From Trichococcus palustris (GTDB taxonomy: Bacteria; Bacillota; Bacilli; Lactobacillales; Aerococcaceae): 64,000 nt of DNA. The notes under the pieces are model-generated. The model was not told the origin of the DNA and did not search any database. It saw only the letters and a list, made by a program, of their open reading frames with translations. The translations under genes and the position numbers were made by a program. Of the stretch, positions 35,696 through 44,196 are shown piece after piece. The DNA lies in assembly GCF_900114465.1 (NCBI RefSeq), contig NZ_FOTD01000001.1, positions 248,001 to 312,000 on the forward strand. Reading direction: 5' to 3'. How positions within the stretch are numbered: the stretch's first letter is position 1; each line of letters opens with the position of its first letter.

Positions 35696-36490
35696 TCAGC
35701 ACTTTTCCGTCAGCCGCGGCACTACTTCATACTTTTTAATATCGAACTGTCTGTCACCCACCGATCGGGCAGGCATGATTTCCATGAGCGAATTGGTGAC
35801 GAATACCTCGTCCGCATCCAAAAGCCCCTCAAGGTTGTACGCGCCCGTTCGGATAGGGATGTCAAGAGCAGCGCAAAGGCTGATTGTGCGTTCCCTTGCG
35901 GTTCCAGGCAGGATGCCGCAACCGATGGAAGGCGTGTAGACGATGCCCGCCCTCGCCCAGAAGACATTGGATACGCAGCCTTCAGCAACCTTTCCGTCCG
36001 TATTCAGAAAGACTGCTTCGTCGAAGCCGAGACGGAGCGCCCTTTCCTTTTCCATGATGTTTTCGGCATAGTTCATGCTCTTGATGCCGACAAGCTTTGA
36101 ATGCTCGTTTCTTCTGGATTCCGCCAGGCATAGCTTGAGTCCCGTTTCATACTCCTTTTTGTAGACCTTCGTGCCCGTCAAAAAGATGACGTCCGTTCTG
36201 TCCTGATTGCCGCGGCTGGCCACGATTTTCACAAATCCGTCCGCAACAACATTCAGCCTCAGCAATTTCCCGATGATAGCTTCACATTCCTCGATGCTGT
36301 ACGGCAGCTTCAGGCTCAGCACCGAACAGGCATGCACCATGCGCTTGTGGTGTTGGCCCAAATATAACACTTGCTGGTTGCGCACCCTGATCGTTTCAAA
36401 AGCCCCAAATCCATACATGAAGCCATTGCTGAACGGGGTGATACGCGTTTCGCTTTCTTCGATGTAGGCATCGTTCATAAATATTTTCAT
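35696..36490 (-). CDS. pabC: 4-amino-4-deoxychorismate lyase
   Basis: 264-residue fold-type IV PLP enzyme; the PLP lysine is in KLVGIKSMNYAENI, and the phosphate-binding SVGDRQFD and GCGILPGTARERT segments are typical. Branched-chain and D-amino-acid transaminases share the fold; its place directly after pabB (4-nt ATGA overlap) settles the call as PabC, releasing p-aminobenzoate and pyruvate. GGAG lies 7 nt before ATG. Confidence 0.9.
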   Translation of the reverse strand: MKIFMNDAYIEESETRITPFSNGFMYGFGAFETIRVRNQQVLYLGQHHKRMVHACSVLSLKLPYSIEECEAIIGKLLRLNVVADGFVKIVASRGNQDRTDVIFLTGTKVYKKEYETGLKLCLAESRRNEHSKLVGIKSMNYAENIMEKERALRLGFDEAVFLNTDGKVAEGCVSNVFWARAGIVYTPSIGCGILPGTARERTISLCAALDIPIRTGAYNLEGLLDADEVFVTNSLMEIMPARSVGDRQFDIKKYEVVPRLTEKC

Positions 36491-37869
36491 TTTCCATCTC
36501 CTACCGGCAGTTCGGCATGCAATGCCTCCATCAGCGCCTTCGCCTTCACGATCGTTTCCTGATATTCCGATTCCGGATCCGAGTCCCAGACGATTCCGCC
36601 GCCAACCTGAAAATAGGCGTCGTCATCCTTCTGCAGGATTGTCCGGATCACGATGTTCAGATCGGCATCTCCATTGAAGCCGATATAGCCGATGGAGCCG
36701 GTGTAGGCGTTCCGCTGCGTCGGCTCGATTTCATCGATTACCTCCATGGCCCTGATTTTGGGAGCGCCGGTGATGGAGCCGCCCGGGAACGCCAACTTGA
36801 TGCAATCCACGGCGTGAACCCCTTCCTCCAACTCCCCTTCTACTGTGGAAACCAGTTGGAAGACCGTGCTGTAGGGTTCGATATGGAAGAGCTCCGTCAC
36901 TTGAACGCTCCCGGTTTTGCATACCCTGCCCAAATCATTCCGCATAAGATCCACAATCATGAGCAGTTCCGATCGGTCCTTTTCGCTTTCAAAAAGCTGC
37001 TGGCTGTTTGCGCGATCCTCCTGCTCCGTGGCCCCTCTTGGCAAGGTTCCTTTGATTGGCCGCGTCTGCACCTTGCCTTGCCTGATCTGCAGAAACCGCT
37101 CCGGCGAGCTGCTCAAAAGATGGCCGCTGCCGAAATCGAGATAGGCTGCAAAAGGTGCTGGATTGATGGTCCTTAGCTTGTTGTACAGCGCATAAGGGGA
37201 TTCGTTTGTCTTACACTGGAATCGCTGCGTCATGTTCGCCTGGTAAATATCGCCGGACCGAATGTAGTCTTTGATGGTATCGATGGCTCTCAAATATTGT
37301 TCCTTCGGCATGTTGCCAGTTAACTGCTTTCTCGGCCGTGCTTCCACCGCCGGGAAACCCACAGAGGTCATGACGTCGCCCGCGCCAGTCAGGATTTCCC
37401 GTTCCACCTTCGCTACCCATTCTGCCGGATCACCAAATAATCCCGGGGATGCAACATAGACCTTATCCAACAGGTGATCCACCGCAATGACACCGTCGTA
37501 GATGCCGAAGAAGCAGTCAGGAATCTGAACGTCAGCGACTGCCGTTCTCGGCAACCGTTCCACATGGTGGCACAGGTCATAGCCGAGGTAGCCTACAGCG
37601 CCACCGATGAACGGTAGTTCCACCTCATAATCCAAGTGATAATCCGCAAGCAACGCTTTCAACTTGTCAAATGGATTTCCCCCAACTTCGACCGTCAATT
37701 TCGTTTCCGGATCAAAACCGATGAAGGAGTAACGTCCCAGCTTTTCGGGATCCATACCGCTGTCGAGGAAAAAACAGTGTTCCCTATCCTTGAACAGCGA
37801 AAATAATTCCGCGCTGGATAAGGTCGTATCGATTTCCTTTACCACAACATCAGTTGCTGTTTTTCCCAT
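36487..37869 (-). CDS. pabB: Aminodeoxychorismate synthase component I
   Basis: 460 residues of the chorismate-utilising family, aminating chorismate with ammonia from PabA. Conserved C-terminal motifs KGTLPRG, DLMRNDLGRVC, FPGGSITGAPKIRAMEVIDEIE and GSIGYIGF are present. The PIKGT lysine motif distinguishes PabB from TrpE. I start it at ATG 37869, 9 nt after AGGAAGGGG; it overlaps the end of pabA by 20 nt. Middle gene of pabA-pabB-pabC. Confidence 0.95.
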   Translation of the reverse strand: MGKTATDVVVKEIDTTLSSAELFSLFKDREHCFFLDSGMDPEKLGRYSFIGFDPETKLTVEVGGNPFDKLKALLADYHLDYEVELPFIGGAVGYLGYDLCHHVERLPRTAVADVQIPDCFFGIYDGVIAVDHLLDKVYVASPGLFGDPAEWVAKVEREILTGAGDVMTSVGFPAVEARPRKQLTGNMPKEQYLRAIDTIKDYIRSGDIYQANMTQRFQCKTNESPYALYNKLRTINPAPFAAYLDFGSGHLLSSSPERFLQIRQGKVQTRPIKGTLPRGATEQEDRANSQQLFESEKDRSELLMIVDLMRNDLGRVCKTGSVQVTELFHIEPYSTVFQLVSTVEGELEEGVHAVDCIKLAFPGGSITGAPKIRAMEVIDEIEPTQRNAYTGSIGYIGFNGDADLNIVIRTILQKDDDAYFQVGGGIVWDSDPESEYQETIVKAKALMEALHAELPVGDGK

Positions 37870-38464
37870 AACGAATTGCCCCTTCCTCATGATACTGTTG
37901 TACTCTTCCATAAAAATTGCGGAGCATATCCAATCCGTGCTCCGTCAGAATGGCCTCAGGATGGAACTGTACCGCCTCGATCAGCTCATCGCGGTGCAAC
38001 AGCCCCATTATTTCGCCTTCCGTGGTCCAAGCCGTTATCTCAAGAGCTTCTGGAACGCTTTCTCTCTCGACCACCAGTGAATGGTATCGCGTGACAGGCA
38101 ATGGATTTCGCAGCCCCTCAAAGACACCCTTGTTGATATGAGTGATTGAATGGACCTTTCCATGGACCGGCTGGATTGCCCTTACGATTTGCGCACCAAA
38201 CACGCTTGCTATCGTCTGATGACCCAGACAGATGCCCAGAATCGGAATCCTACCCCTAAATTTCTTGACGACAGCCAGGCTGATGCCGGCTTCTTCTGGG
38301 GTGCAAGGCCCCGGTGAAATCAAGATCATCATCGGCTTCAGTTCCTCTATTTCATTCATTGTTATGCTGTCATTTCTCTTCACCACAACCGCATCGTCCA
38401 GCTGTTTCAAGTATTGGACCAGATTGTACGTGAAGGAATCGTAGTTATCTATTACAAGTATCAT
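37850..38464 (-). CDS. pabA: Aminodeoxychorismate synthase component II (glutamine amidotransferase)
   Basis: 204 residues, class I glutamine amidotransferase with the triad Cys in GICLGHQTI, His/Glu in VQFHPEAI, and the N-terminal LVIDNYDSFTYNLVQYL. It could also serve anthranilate synthase, as PabA does in some Gram-positives, but no trp genes are near. First gene of the pab operon. Confidence 0.93.
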   Translation of the reverse strand: MILVIDNYDSFTYNLVQYLKQLDDAVVVKRNDSITMNEIEELKPMMILISPGPCTPEEAGISLAVVKKFRGRIPILGICLGHQTIASVFGAQIVRAIQPVHGKVHSITHINKGVFEGLRNPLPVTRYHSLVVERESVPEALEITAWTTEGEIMGLLHRDELIEAVQFHPEAILTEHGLDMLRNFYGRVQQYHEEGAIRYGKNSN

Positions 38465-38571
38465 AGTTACCTCATTGATTGCGAAATTTTTCCTGCGTAT
38501 TGCTTTGTCTATTCTATCAGATTAACGGCACGAGGAGAAATGTTGGCTTTAAAAAATCACAAAAAAAAATA

Positions 38572-38612
38572 TAGATAGGCGCTTACTGGCATAACCAGCA
38601 AGCGCCTATCTA
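38572..38612 (-). terminator. Strong terminator upstream of pabA
   Basis: TAGATAGGCGCTT.CTGG pairs with CCAG.AAGCGCCTATCTA, followed on the minus strand by a nine-T run. It ends a transcript entering from the IS605-type region, 108 nt before pabA, insulating the pab operon. Confidence 0.8.
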
Positions 38613-38818
38613 AATCATCATTCATTTTTATCTTCAATCCGACAGAAGACTCCCGCCTCAAGGAATGATGCGGGCATAGCCCAATGAGTAGGCGGGAGAT
38701 GAATGTCGGTAGGCGTCAGCCTATTTGTTTGTCTAAAAATCTTTGCCCTTCCTACAACTTCACACTCGATAACGAACGCACGTTCGTGTATGATGTATGA
38801 TATAAGGAGGTAAGCGCC

Positions 38819-39372
38819 ATGATCATCCACAAAGCGCACAAGTTTCGACTCTATCCCTCGGAGGAGCAACGGATTTTGATTGGGAAGACCATTGGCTGCT
38901 CCTGTTTCGTGTTCAATCACTTTCTGTCCGAATCGAAAAACTATCAGAAGCAACGCGTCAAAGTCGCCGGAATCCATGAACAAATCAGCAATGCCAGAAC
39001 CGATTACCTGCAGAAAATATCGACCGAAATCGTCAAAAACCACGACATCATCGGCATCGAGGATCTGCAGGTTTCCAACCTGGTCAAGAACCACAAGCTA
39101 GCAAAAGCCATCAGCGACTCCAGTTGGTCCAAATTCCGGGCCATGCTGGAATATAAAGCGTGCTGGTACGGCAAGCAGATTATTGCGGCGGCCCGAAACT
39201 TTCCGTCCAACCAACTGTGTTCCGGCTGCGGATACCAAAGCAAAGACGTGAATGGGATTGCCCGGAATGCCACACCCACAATGACCGGGATCTGAACGCA
39301 AGCATCAATATCAAGAGTGAAGCCTTAAGGCTTCTAACCGCAGGAATCTGCGGGGATAGCCTACTCAATTAA
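38819..39372 (+). pseudogene. tnpB: tnpB with internal deletion and frameshift
   Basis: Starts MIIHKAHKFRLYPSEEQRIL with AAGGAGG upstream. After KNYQKQ it jumps to RVKVAGIHEQISNARTDYL, so about 180 residues of the middle (wedge and recognition region and the first RuvC motif) are gone. IIGIEDL (RuvC Glu) and [11 protein letters not shown] (first half of the zinc finger) remain. A second loss of about 19 nt after KDV changes frame. The other frame resumes [20 protein letters not shown], with the last zinc cysteines and RuvC Asp, and ends at 39372. An intact TnpB has about 370-400 residues. Not functional as a nuclease. Confidence 0.85.
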
Positions 39373-39439
39373 CTGAGGGATACTTCGGTGTTCGTAGGAA
39401 TCCTCCACCTCTAAGCGAATGCGTAGGTGGGGGTAGTTC
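39300..39439 (+). ncRNA. Possible omega-RNA scaffold at the tnpB 3' end
   Basis: TnpB elements make a guide RNA from the end of tnpB through the right end, whose guide is the flanking DNA. The hairpin GTGGAGG...CACC/GGTGGGGG and end TAGTTCAA fit. The guide would begin ACTTTTAGCTTG at 39440. With a broken TnpB it could act only with a protein encoded elsewhere. Inference from family. Confidence 0.35.
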
Positions 39440-39472
39440 AAACTTTTAGCTTGTTACTTTCTCTTTAGGGTA

Positions 39473-39799
39473 TTATACAAGCGTTTTGTAGGGTTCCCCA
39501 GAAATGTCCGAGACAACTTGAGCTACAATGTCGCCAAATTTAATGTGCTCTTTGGGAGCTTCCTTGTTGTAGATGATGTAATCGGAATCTTTGGCCAATT
39601 TCCCAGTCAAGGCTTCTTCCTTGAAGTAGTAAGGGGTGTTGGGGATCGTGGCCAACAGTTTGTTCATAAACGGAACCAGGTTAGCGACAGTCAAAGGTAC
39701 ATTGTATTGGAACATGAACCAATCATTCAAAACAAAAAACTCATCATTTTCCATCCTATTTGATAATTCTGTTTCCAACAAGCTAGCTAATTTATCCAT
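39473..39799 (-). CDS. Conserved-looking protein of unknown function
   Basis: 108 residues, acidic, starting MDKLASLLETELSNRMENDE with WFMFQYNVPLTVANLVPFMNK in the middle and no membrane segment or signal. ATG 39799 is preferred: GGATGGAG lies 8 nt upstream, while the ATG 6 nt earlier is too close. The codon use and ribosome site suggest a real gene. I do not recognise the family. It stands alone, downstream of a 480-bp gap. Confidence 0.6.
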   Translation of the reverse strand: MDKLASLLETELSNRMENDEFFVLNDWFMFQYNVPLTVANLVPFMNKLLATIPNTPYYFKEEALTGKLAKDSDYIIYNKEAPKEHIKFGDIVAQVVSDISGEPYKTLV

Positions 39800-40214
39800 G
39801 ATCATTCTCCATCCTATAATCTGGTAGCAGTAAACTTCAAAATTGTTCAATTGTCTTGTGGATTTCCTTGAAAATAGTCCTAGATATTTTTCGATTTCTG
39901 CTCATCGCTAACAGCCTGCGCTGTTTGAATTGGCTCCTTTCCATCAAGTTGGCAGGATTTATCGCTATCCCCAAAATGGCATTCAGTCGGAAATTTAGTG
40001 TTGGTACTTCCCACGTCTTTCCTAACCCTATCCTATATCTATTTTACACTATTTCCTATAAATATCATCACTTAAGAATCCTGATTGTGTGAGCGATGGC
40101 TTCATCCTCAAGGATTCTGCTGTTACCGAGGTTGTTTGTTCAAGCGTGCTTATGGTTGCGAAAACCTTTGAGCAGCGGCTGCCTCAAAGAAATACATGGC
40201 AGAAACAAAAAAAA
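39800..40214. other. Intergenic stretch, no clear gene
   Basis: Short open stretches exist (for example a minus-strand run ending KEPIQTAQAVSDEQKSKNI near 39880) but none has a start with a ribosome site. A terminator follows at 40215. Confidence 0.5.
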
Positions 40215-40263
40215 TTAGGGCAGGACCTAAATCAATGTGCGATTTCGTCCTGTCCTATTTTTT
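40215..40263. terminator. Terminator after the iron permease gene
   Basis: AGGGCAGGAC pairs with GTCCTGTCCT; A-run on the left and T7 on the right allow function for either strand. It lies 21 nt past the FTR1 stop. Confidence 0.75.
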
Positions 40264-40283
40264 TCCATCCATATGTGTTGAAA

Positions 40284-41111
40284 TTATTTACCGGTTCCTT
40301 TTTTTATTTCCCTATGCCAAAGATAAAAAAGCGAACCAGTGTATAGGTATTGCATAACAAATTGAAGTATCTCCGGTTTCGAATGCCATCCGAATAAGAC
40401 ATACATAGGCAGGCCTATTAGCCCTTCTTTATGGTAAAAAATGGTTTCGGATAGATCATAAGCCTTTATAAACAGCGGGCTATCATTGGCTAATAGGTTT
40501 ATTGAGCCCAGCGCAGACAACCCCTCATGGATTCCATAACCGAGCAAAAAGCCAGCTTGCAGAATCAGATACGCCAAGGTGATGTTGAACAGAATCCTTA
40601 AATTAACTTTCACCAGCGAGTGATTGATAAGGATCGTCAACAAAAACGCTGCCGCGATACCCGCAAACAGGGCTGCGATGGCGTACTGTCCGGCAAAAGT
40701 AAAGAGCGCAACCTCTACCCCCTCACGCGCCACCATTATGAAGGCAACACTGGCAATACCAAAGGCAGACAGATTTTGGCTGACACTGCTTTCCACTGTC
40801 GAGACCATGTTTCTGCCGTGCTGAATCATCCAGTAAATGAACGTAGTCACCAATCCCAACGCGACGAAACTTGAGCCACTCTCCCATAATTTTGACACTT
40901 GTTCCATTCTGTCGATCGTTTTGGATAGAATGTAAAGAATGCCCCCAATACCAAGAGAAGCAACAATGCCACTGATCGTCCCGAAGTAAACATTTTTCCG
41001 CAAATATTCATTTTTGCTTTTCCTTAAGTATTGAAGAATGATGCTAACGATGAGGAATCCTTCGAGGCCTTCCCTGAAGCCCATGACAAACGCGGGCAAA
41101 AATGTATCCAT
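40284..41111 (-). CDS. FTR1/EfeU family iron permease
   Basis: 275 residues, about seven membrane helices, with the paired REGxE motifs of FTR1 permeases: FREGLEG at residues 13-18 and AREGVEV near residue 128. It imports ferric iron. The usual partners EfeO (cupredoxin/M75) and EfeB (peroxidase) are not adjacent. AAAGGAGG lies before the ATG, and a Fur-like box sits in its promoter. Confidence 0.9.
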   Translation of the reverse strand: MDTFLPAFVMGFREGLEGFLIVSIILQYLRKSKNEYLRKNVYFGTISGIVASLGIGGILYILSKTIDRMEQVSKLWESGSSFVALGLVTTFIYWMIQHGRNMVSTVESSVSQNLSAFGIASVAFIMVAREGVEVALFTFAGQYAIAALFAGIAAAFLLTILINHSLVKVNLRILFNITLAYLILQAGFLLGYGIHEGLSALGSINLLANDSPLFIKAYDLSETIFYHKEGLIGLPMYVLFGWHSKPEILQFVMQYLYTGSLFYLWHREIKKGTGK

Positions 41112-41164
41112 AATGATCCTCCTTTGAATGTATCTATGCCTATTTCTTTTTATTCCATAATTGC

Positions 41165-41218
41165 AATGAGAAAGATTCTCATTTACATTATTATGACTTT
41201 ACCTGTCCACATTGTCAA
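41165..41218 (-). promoter_or_regulatory. Promoter and Fur-like box of the iron permease
   Basis: Minus strand: TTGACA (41218-41213), 17 nt, CATAAT (41195-41190). Directly after the -10 lies the perfect dyad AATGAGAA-AGA-TTCTCATT (41165-41183), matching the GAGAATNATTCTC style of Fur/DtxR boxes, positioned to block elongation or start-site access when iron is plentiful. Confidence 0.8.
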
Positions 41219-41638
41219 TGAAAATATTCGGGTGTATATTTAATAAAATATCGGAATATTTTTAGGGAAGTCAATTTTTTCCGTGGAGTCTGACTCTCCA
41301 ATAAATCAACATATAGCAATCATTATACTCAAGCATACTGCATCGGTATTCCCATTATTTTTTTCAAAAATTCAGGCCAACAAAAAAATCCTTAACAACA
41401 CGTCAGTATTGCCAAGGAAAGGATACAAATATATTTTCTTCATTATTTGTGGGACTGCCAGTAATCGTTTCGGTCGTTTCCTGATTTTTGAAAGTTAGCC
41501 TCACTATATTAGCGGTTGTCCTATCATTCATTTTGATACAAGAATCAATAACACCGTTGGCTAATATCCATCCAGCATCGAGATGGCACCATACCTAAAT
41601 CTTAAACTGAGTGAGCTGCCTGCCGTGTTTAGCCATAA

Positions 41639-41669
41639 AACCCGCATTCCCGCTAAGATTATAACGTGG
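41639..41669 (-). repeat. Palindromic-repeat family, copy D
   Basis: AACCCGCATTCCCG followed by an AT-rich stretch and TATAACGTGG aligns with the half-element at 45066-45103 (AACCTGCATTCCCG...TTGTAACTAGG). It lies in a 737-bp gap (41112-41848) that otherwise holds no gene that I can support. Confidence 0.45.
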
Positions 41670-41714
41670 AGCCTTAAAAGTTTAATAAATTAACGTTTGC
41701 AGAGTATACCGCCC

Positions 41715-41748
41715 GCTCTTGACAACCAATGCATTGGTTGTCAAGAGC
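41715..41748. repeat. 34-bp perfect palindrome
   Basis: GCTCTTGACAACCAATG followed immediately by its exact reverse complement, with no loop. No T-run follows. On the minus strand it is preceded by an extra G, giving GGCTCTTGACAACC, reminiscent of ISL3-type terminal repeats; two such ends abutted would give this structure. It may equally be a high-affinity operator or a phage/IS attachment scar. Confidence 0.7.
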
Positions 41749-41848
41749 CGTCAATGGCGTTTGTTTCATCAAGCGTTGAGAAGCAGGACAGGACCCTTTA
41801 TTTTACATCACTTCGTTATTCGGGGCAGTTTTTAAAGGATTTTTAGCA

Positions 41849-43354
41849 CTACTTTTTGTATCTTCTAACATCAATAATAAACTCAGTATCCATTTCATTA
41901 TACGTATGTATACCTAAATATTTTTTTTCTGGTGTGGTATCGAATACTATTTTTTCGTTGTAGTCTTCTTTAGTCAACGTTTGTATCTCCATATAATTGA
42001 TTGCATCGCCATATACTTTAGAACAATCCTGTGCAGGGCGAATTAATTTTCCTTCTTTAATAATAATGTTCCCTGCCATCCTTGCATATCTCGTATCCAT
42101 TACTATGGGGTTAAGTGGATGTTCCGCCCATTTTCCATTAATGGGATCATCTGAATAATATAAATATAATTGTTCATCATATCCCCAGCCATTTCTTTCA
42201 ATGCTTGTAAACATCCACCAAATATTATCATGAAATAATAATGTAGTATCGCAAGCTTTAACATTACTCAAAATGGTTTTGGTATTCTCCCATTTCATAG
42301 GGAAATCAATGCACTTATATAAATCAACAGTATTTGCCTGACTAGTTTCTGGTATCATATATATTTCATTGGCGTATCTAAAAATAAACGGGTAGGAAAG
42401 ATGATACGGCCTCTCCAAAGCAGTTCCGATTCTTATATATTCACCATCATGATTTTTCTTTAGAACAGCTATGACTCCTTTACTATTGCTAAAATGAAAT
42501 TCTTCAACAAAAAGATATGTTTGGTCTCCATGTTGAAAAAGGAATGGATCCGCAAAAAAAACGCTAGAATCTTGGTAAATGTACTGTAACCCAGCCTCAT
42601 TTACCGGGAATGATTTTCCTTTTTTGCCCAAAAGCAAAAACCATTCAGTCTCTGCCATATTCTTTTTATTTAAGGTTTTTAGTATTGCATTGATAAATAT
42701 TTTGCAGTAAAGTTTATTCGTTTTATGCAAACAAGTCGGATAGATTTCATTTTTTGTATAATTATCTAAACCAGATATCATAACCCTTTTTAATGCTTGT
42801 ATTGTAAGCTCAATTAATTTCTCTGCGATGATATTCTTTGTTATTATAAAAGATCTAGCATTTTTCACCCTGGCATCTACAATCAACATATTCCCGCTTT
42901 CGAAGCGGCTCATAACTTTAACAGAAATGGACGATTCATTAGCGACAGACCTTAAACCAAAATAAATATCACTAATATTGCAATCATCAATATAATATTC
43001 CCATAATCCAAAATTTGAATTATCATCTCTTATTATTTGCATTTTTTCTAAGGACAAAAATAAATCCGCTGTATTTTCTGATTTGTTATCTCCATCAAAT
43101 AAGGGGACTCTCCCTAAATTTAATTTATTCTTCTTAAGGAAATTTATTCTTTTTCCTTTTTTTACACTATTCTCAAACAAAAAATTATCCAAGTTATAGA
43201 AAAAATTTTTATCAATATGGTGCGTCTTTGATTTCGGAATAGTTCTTACTTCAATAATTCTCCCTATGTTCTCATCAATAATTCTATTCACCAGTAATTG
43301 AAACCACACTGGAACCATATAGTCAGAAGGTATGATTAATCCAATTTTTAACAT
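41849..43354 (-). CDS. Formyltransferase-like / beta-propeller glycan protein (GINT1-N type)
   Basis: 501 residues. The first ~210 resemble a degenerate formyltransferase-like fold seen in bacterial relatives (MLKIGLIIPSDYMVPVWFQLL, FGLWEYYIDDCNISDIYFGLRSV). Residues ~240-500 are a five-bladed propeller of the glucosamine inositolphosphorylceramide transferase 1 N-domain family (FFADPFLFQHGDQTYLFVEE, HLSYPFIF, MIPETSQANTVDLYK, WMFTS). Such proteins sit in surface polysaccharide loci. The gene is far more AT-rich than its neighbours, which points to transfer. ATG 43354 follows GAGGAAAT; the frame is open 132 nt further. Confidence 0.7.
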   Translation of the reverse strand: MLKIGLIIPSDYMVPVWFQLLVNRIIDENIGRIIEVRTIPKSKTHHIDKNFFYNLDNFLFENSVKKGKRINFLKKNKLNLGRVPLFDGDNKSENTADLFLSLEKMQIIRDDNSNFGLWEYYIDDCNISDIYFGLRSVANESSISVKVMSRFESGNMLIVDARVKNARSFIITKNIIAEKLIELTIQALKRVMISGLDNYTKNEIYPTCLHKTNKLYCKIFINAILKTLNKKNMAETEWFLLLGKKGKSFPVNEAGLQYIYQDSSVFFADPFLFQHGDQTYLFVEEFHFSNSKGVIAVLKKNHDGEYIRIGTALERPYHLSYPFIFRYANEIYMIPETSQANTVDLYKCIDFPMKWENTKTILSNVKACDTTLLFHDNIWWMFTSIERNGWGYDEQLYLYYSDDPINGKWAEHPLNPIVMDTRYARMAGNIIIKEGKLIRPAQDCSKVYGDAINYMEIQTLTKEDYNEKIVFDTTPEKKYLGIHTYNEMDTEFIIDVRRYKK

Positions 43355-43628
43355 TTCTATTTCCTCACTAAAAATTTTTTTATTTCCTCGATAAAAGATA
43401 TTGTATGTTCTTTCAAAAATAAGTAATTTAGTAATAATGCAAATATACTCGTTATCATTATAGTTATACTTCTGCAAACTATACATTCAAAATAATTGGA
43501 ACAAACTATTATTGCAGTGTTTTCAAGGAATGTAAATACTGCAATAATAAATACATTAATAATTTTTCACATAAAGGCTTAGAGAAGCTTGTATGATATC
43601 TTTGTCTGCAATTCCAATAAGTCTATAC

Positions 43629-43677
43629 AGCCTGGATCCCCCGCCTACATAGTTATATGTTGGCGGGGATCCAGGCT
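43629..43677. repeat. Palindromic-repeat family, copy C
   Basis: AGCCTGGATCCCC and GGGGATCCAGGCT are exact arms of a hairpin whose loop includes TAGTTATATG. The right half (GTTATATGTTGGCGGGGATC...) aligns with 45221-45257. It lies at the 5' edge of the transposase remnant. Confidence 0.65.
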
Positions 43678-44060
43678 GCCTGTCAAACTCGTCTATGTAC
43701 GGAATCGTAATAAATGTAAAGCTTATTTCGTGTTAGTTTCTACTAACGTGTCTTTAAGCGAAGAGGAAGTCCTTCAATTGTGCGGGAAACGATAGCCTAT
43801 TGAAGGCTTTTTTAAAGTGTGCAAAAGAATCTTCCGTTAGCCAGTTTCCTGTCGTGGGGGCTATCCTGTGATGCTGTATGTGCCCATTTGGGCATTATTT
43901 TAACACAATATGTGATTTTAGCAATGGAAAATCGCCTAAAAAGGAATATTTGATGACTAAAAGTCACTTTAACGTATTTTTTAATTCCTTTTTGGGGAAT
44001 TGCTTAATTTTTGCCCCCAAAAAAAGCAATAGCAGTTTAAATTACCCTTCTTTGTACTTA
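43665..44060 (+). pseudogene. IS4-type DDE transposase remnant
   Basis: Pieces in several frames align in order with the C-terminal third of IS4-family transposases: GSRLPVKLVYVRNRNK and STNVSLSEEEVLQLCGKR (43665-43792), FFKVCKRIF (~43808-43834), then CDAVCAHLGIILTQYVILAM ENR (~43868-43936) running on to 44040. The catalytic N-terminal part is absent, and stops and shifts separate the blocks. A relic of an insertion sequence in the AT-rich region. Confidence 0.7.
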
Positions 44061-44196
44061 TGAAGCTTGCTACTACAATGATTTTCGCCGTTTATGCAAC
44101 TGCGAAGTTTTAGTTATATGGTATAGCTCATTTAGAAAAACGTTTTTTTCAATCTTCATTGTCTCAATGTCATTTTTGTTATGGAGAGTTGCGTGT

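Larger units (their letters stand above)
38638..39439 (+). mobile_element. Decayed IS605/IS1341-type element carrying only tnpB
   Basis: The left part has a large stem: CCGACA...CTCCCGCCT mirrored by AGGCGGGAG...TGTCGG (38638-38710). The right end reads CACCTCTAAGCGAATGCG then TAGGTGGGGGTAGTTCAA, the typical hairpin right end of TnpB-only IS200/IS605 elements. The transposase tnpA is absent and tnpB is doubly damaged. Precise boundaries are estimates. Confidence 0.75.

Noticed and set aside
43878-44063. 61-codon frame as a separate small gene
   Set aside because: It is part of the transposase remnant in a shifted frame; the neighbouring frame gives transposase-like text.
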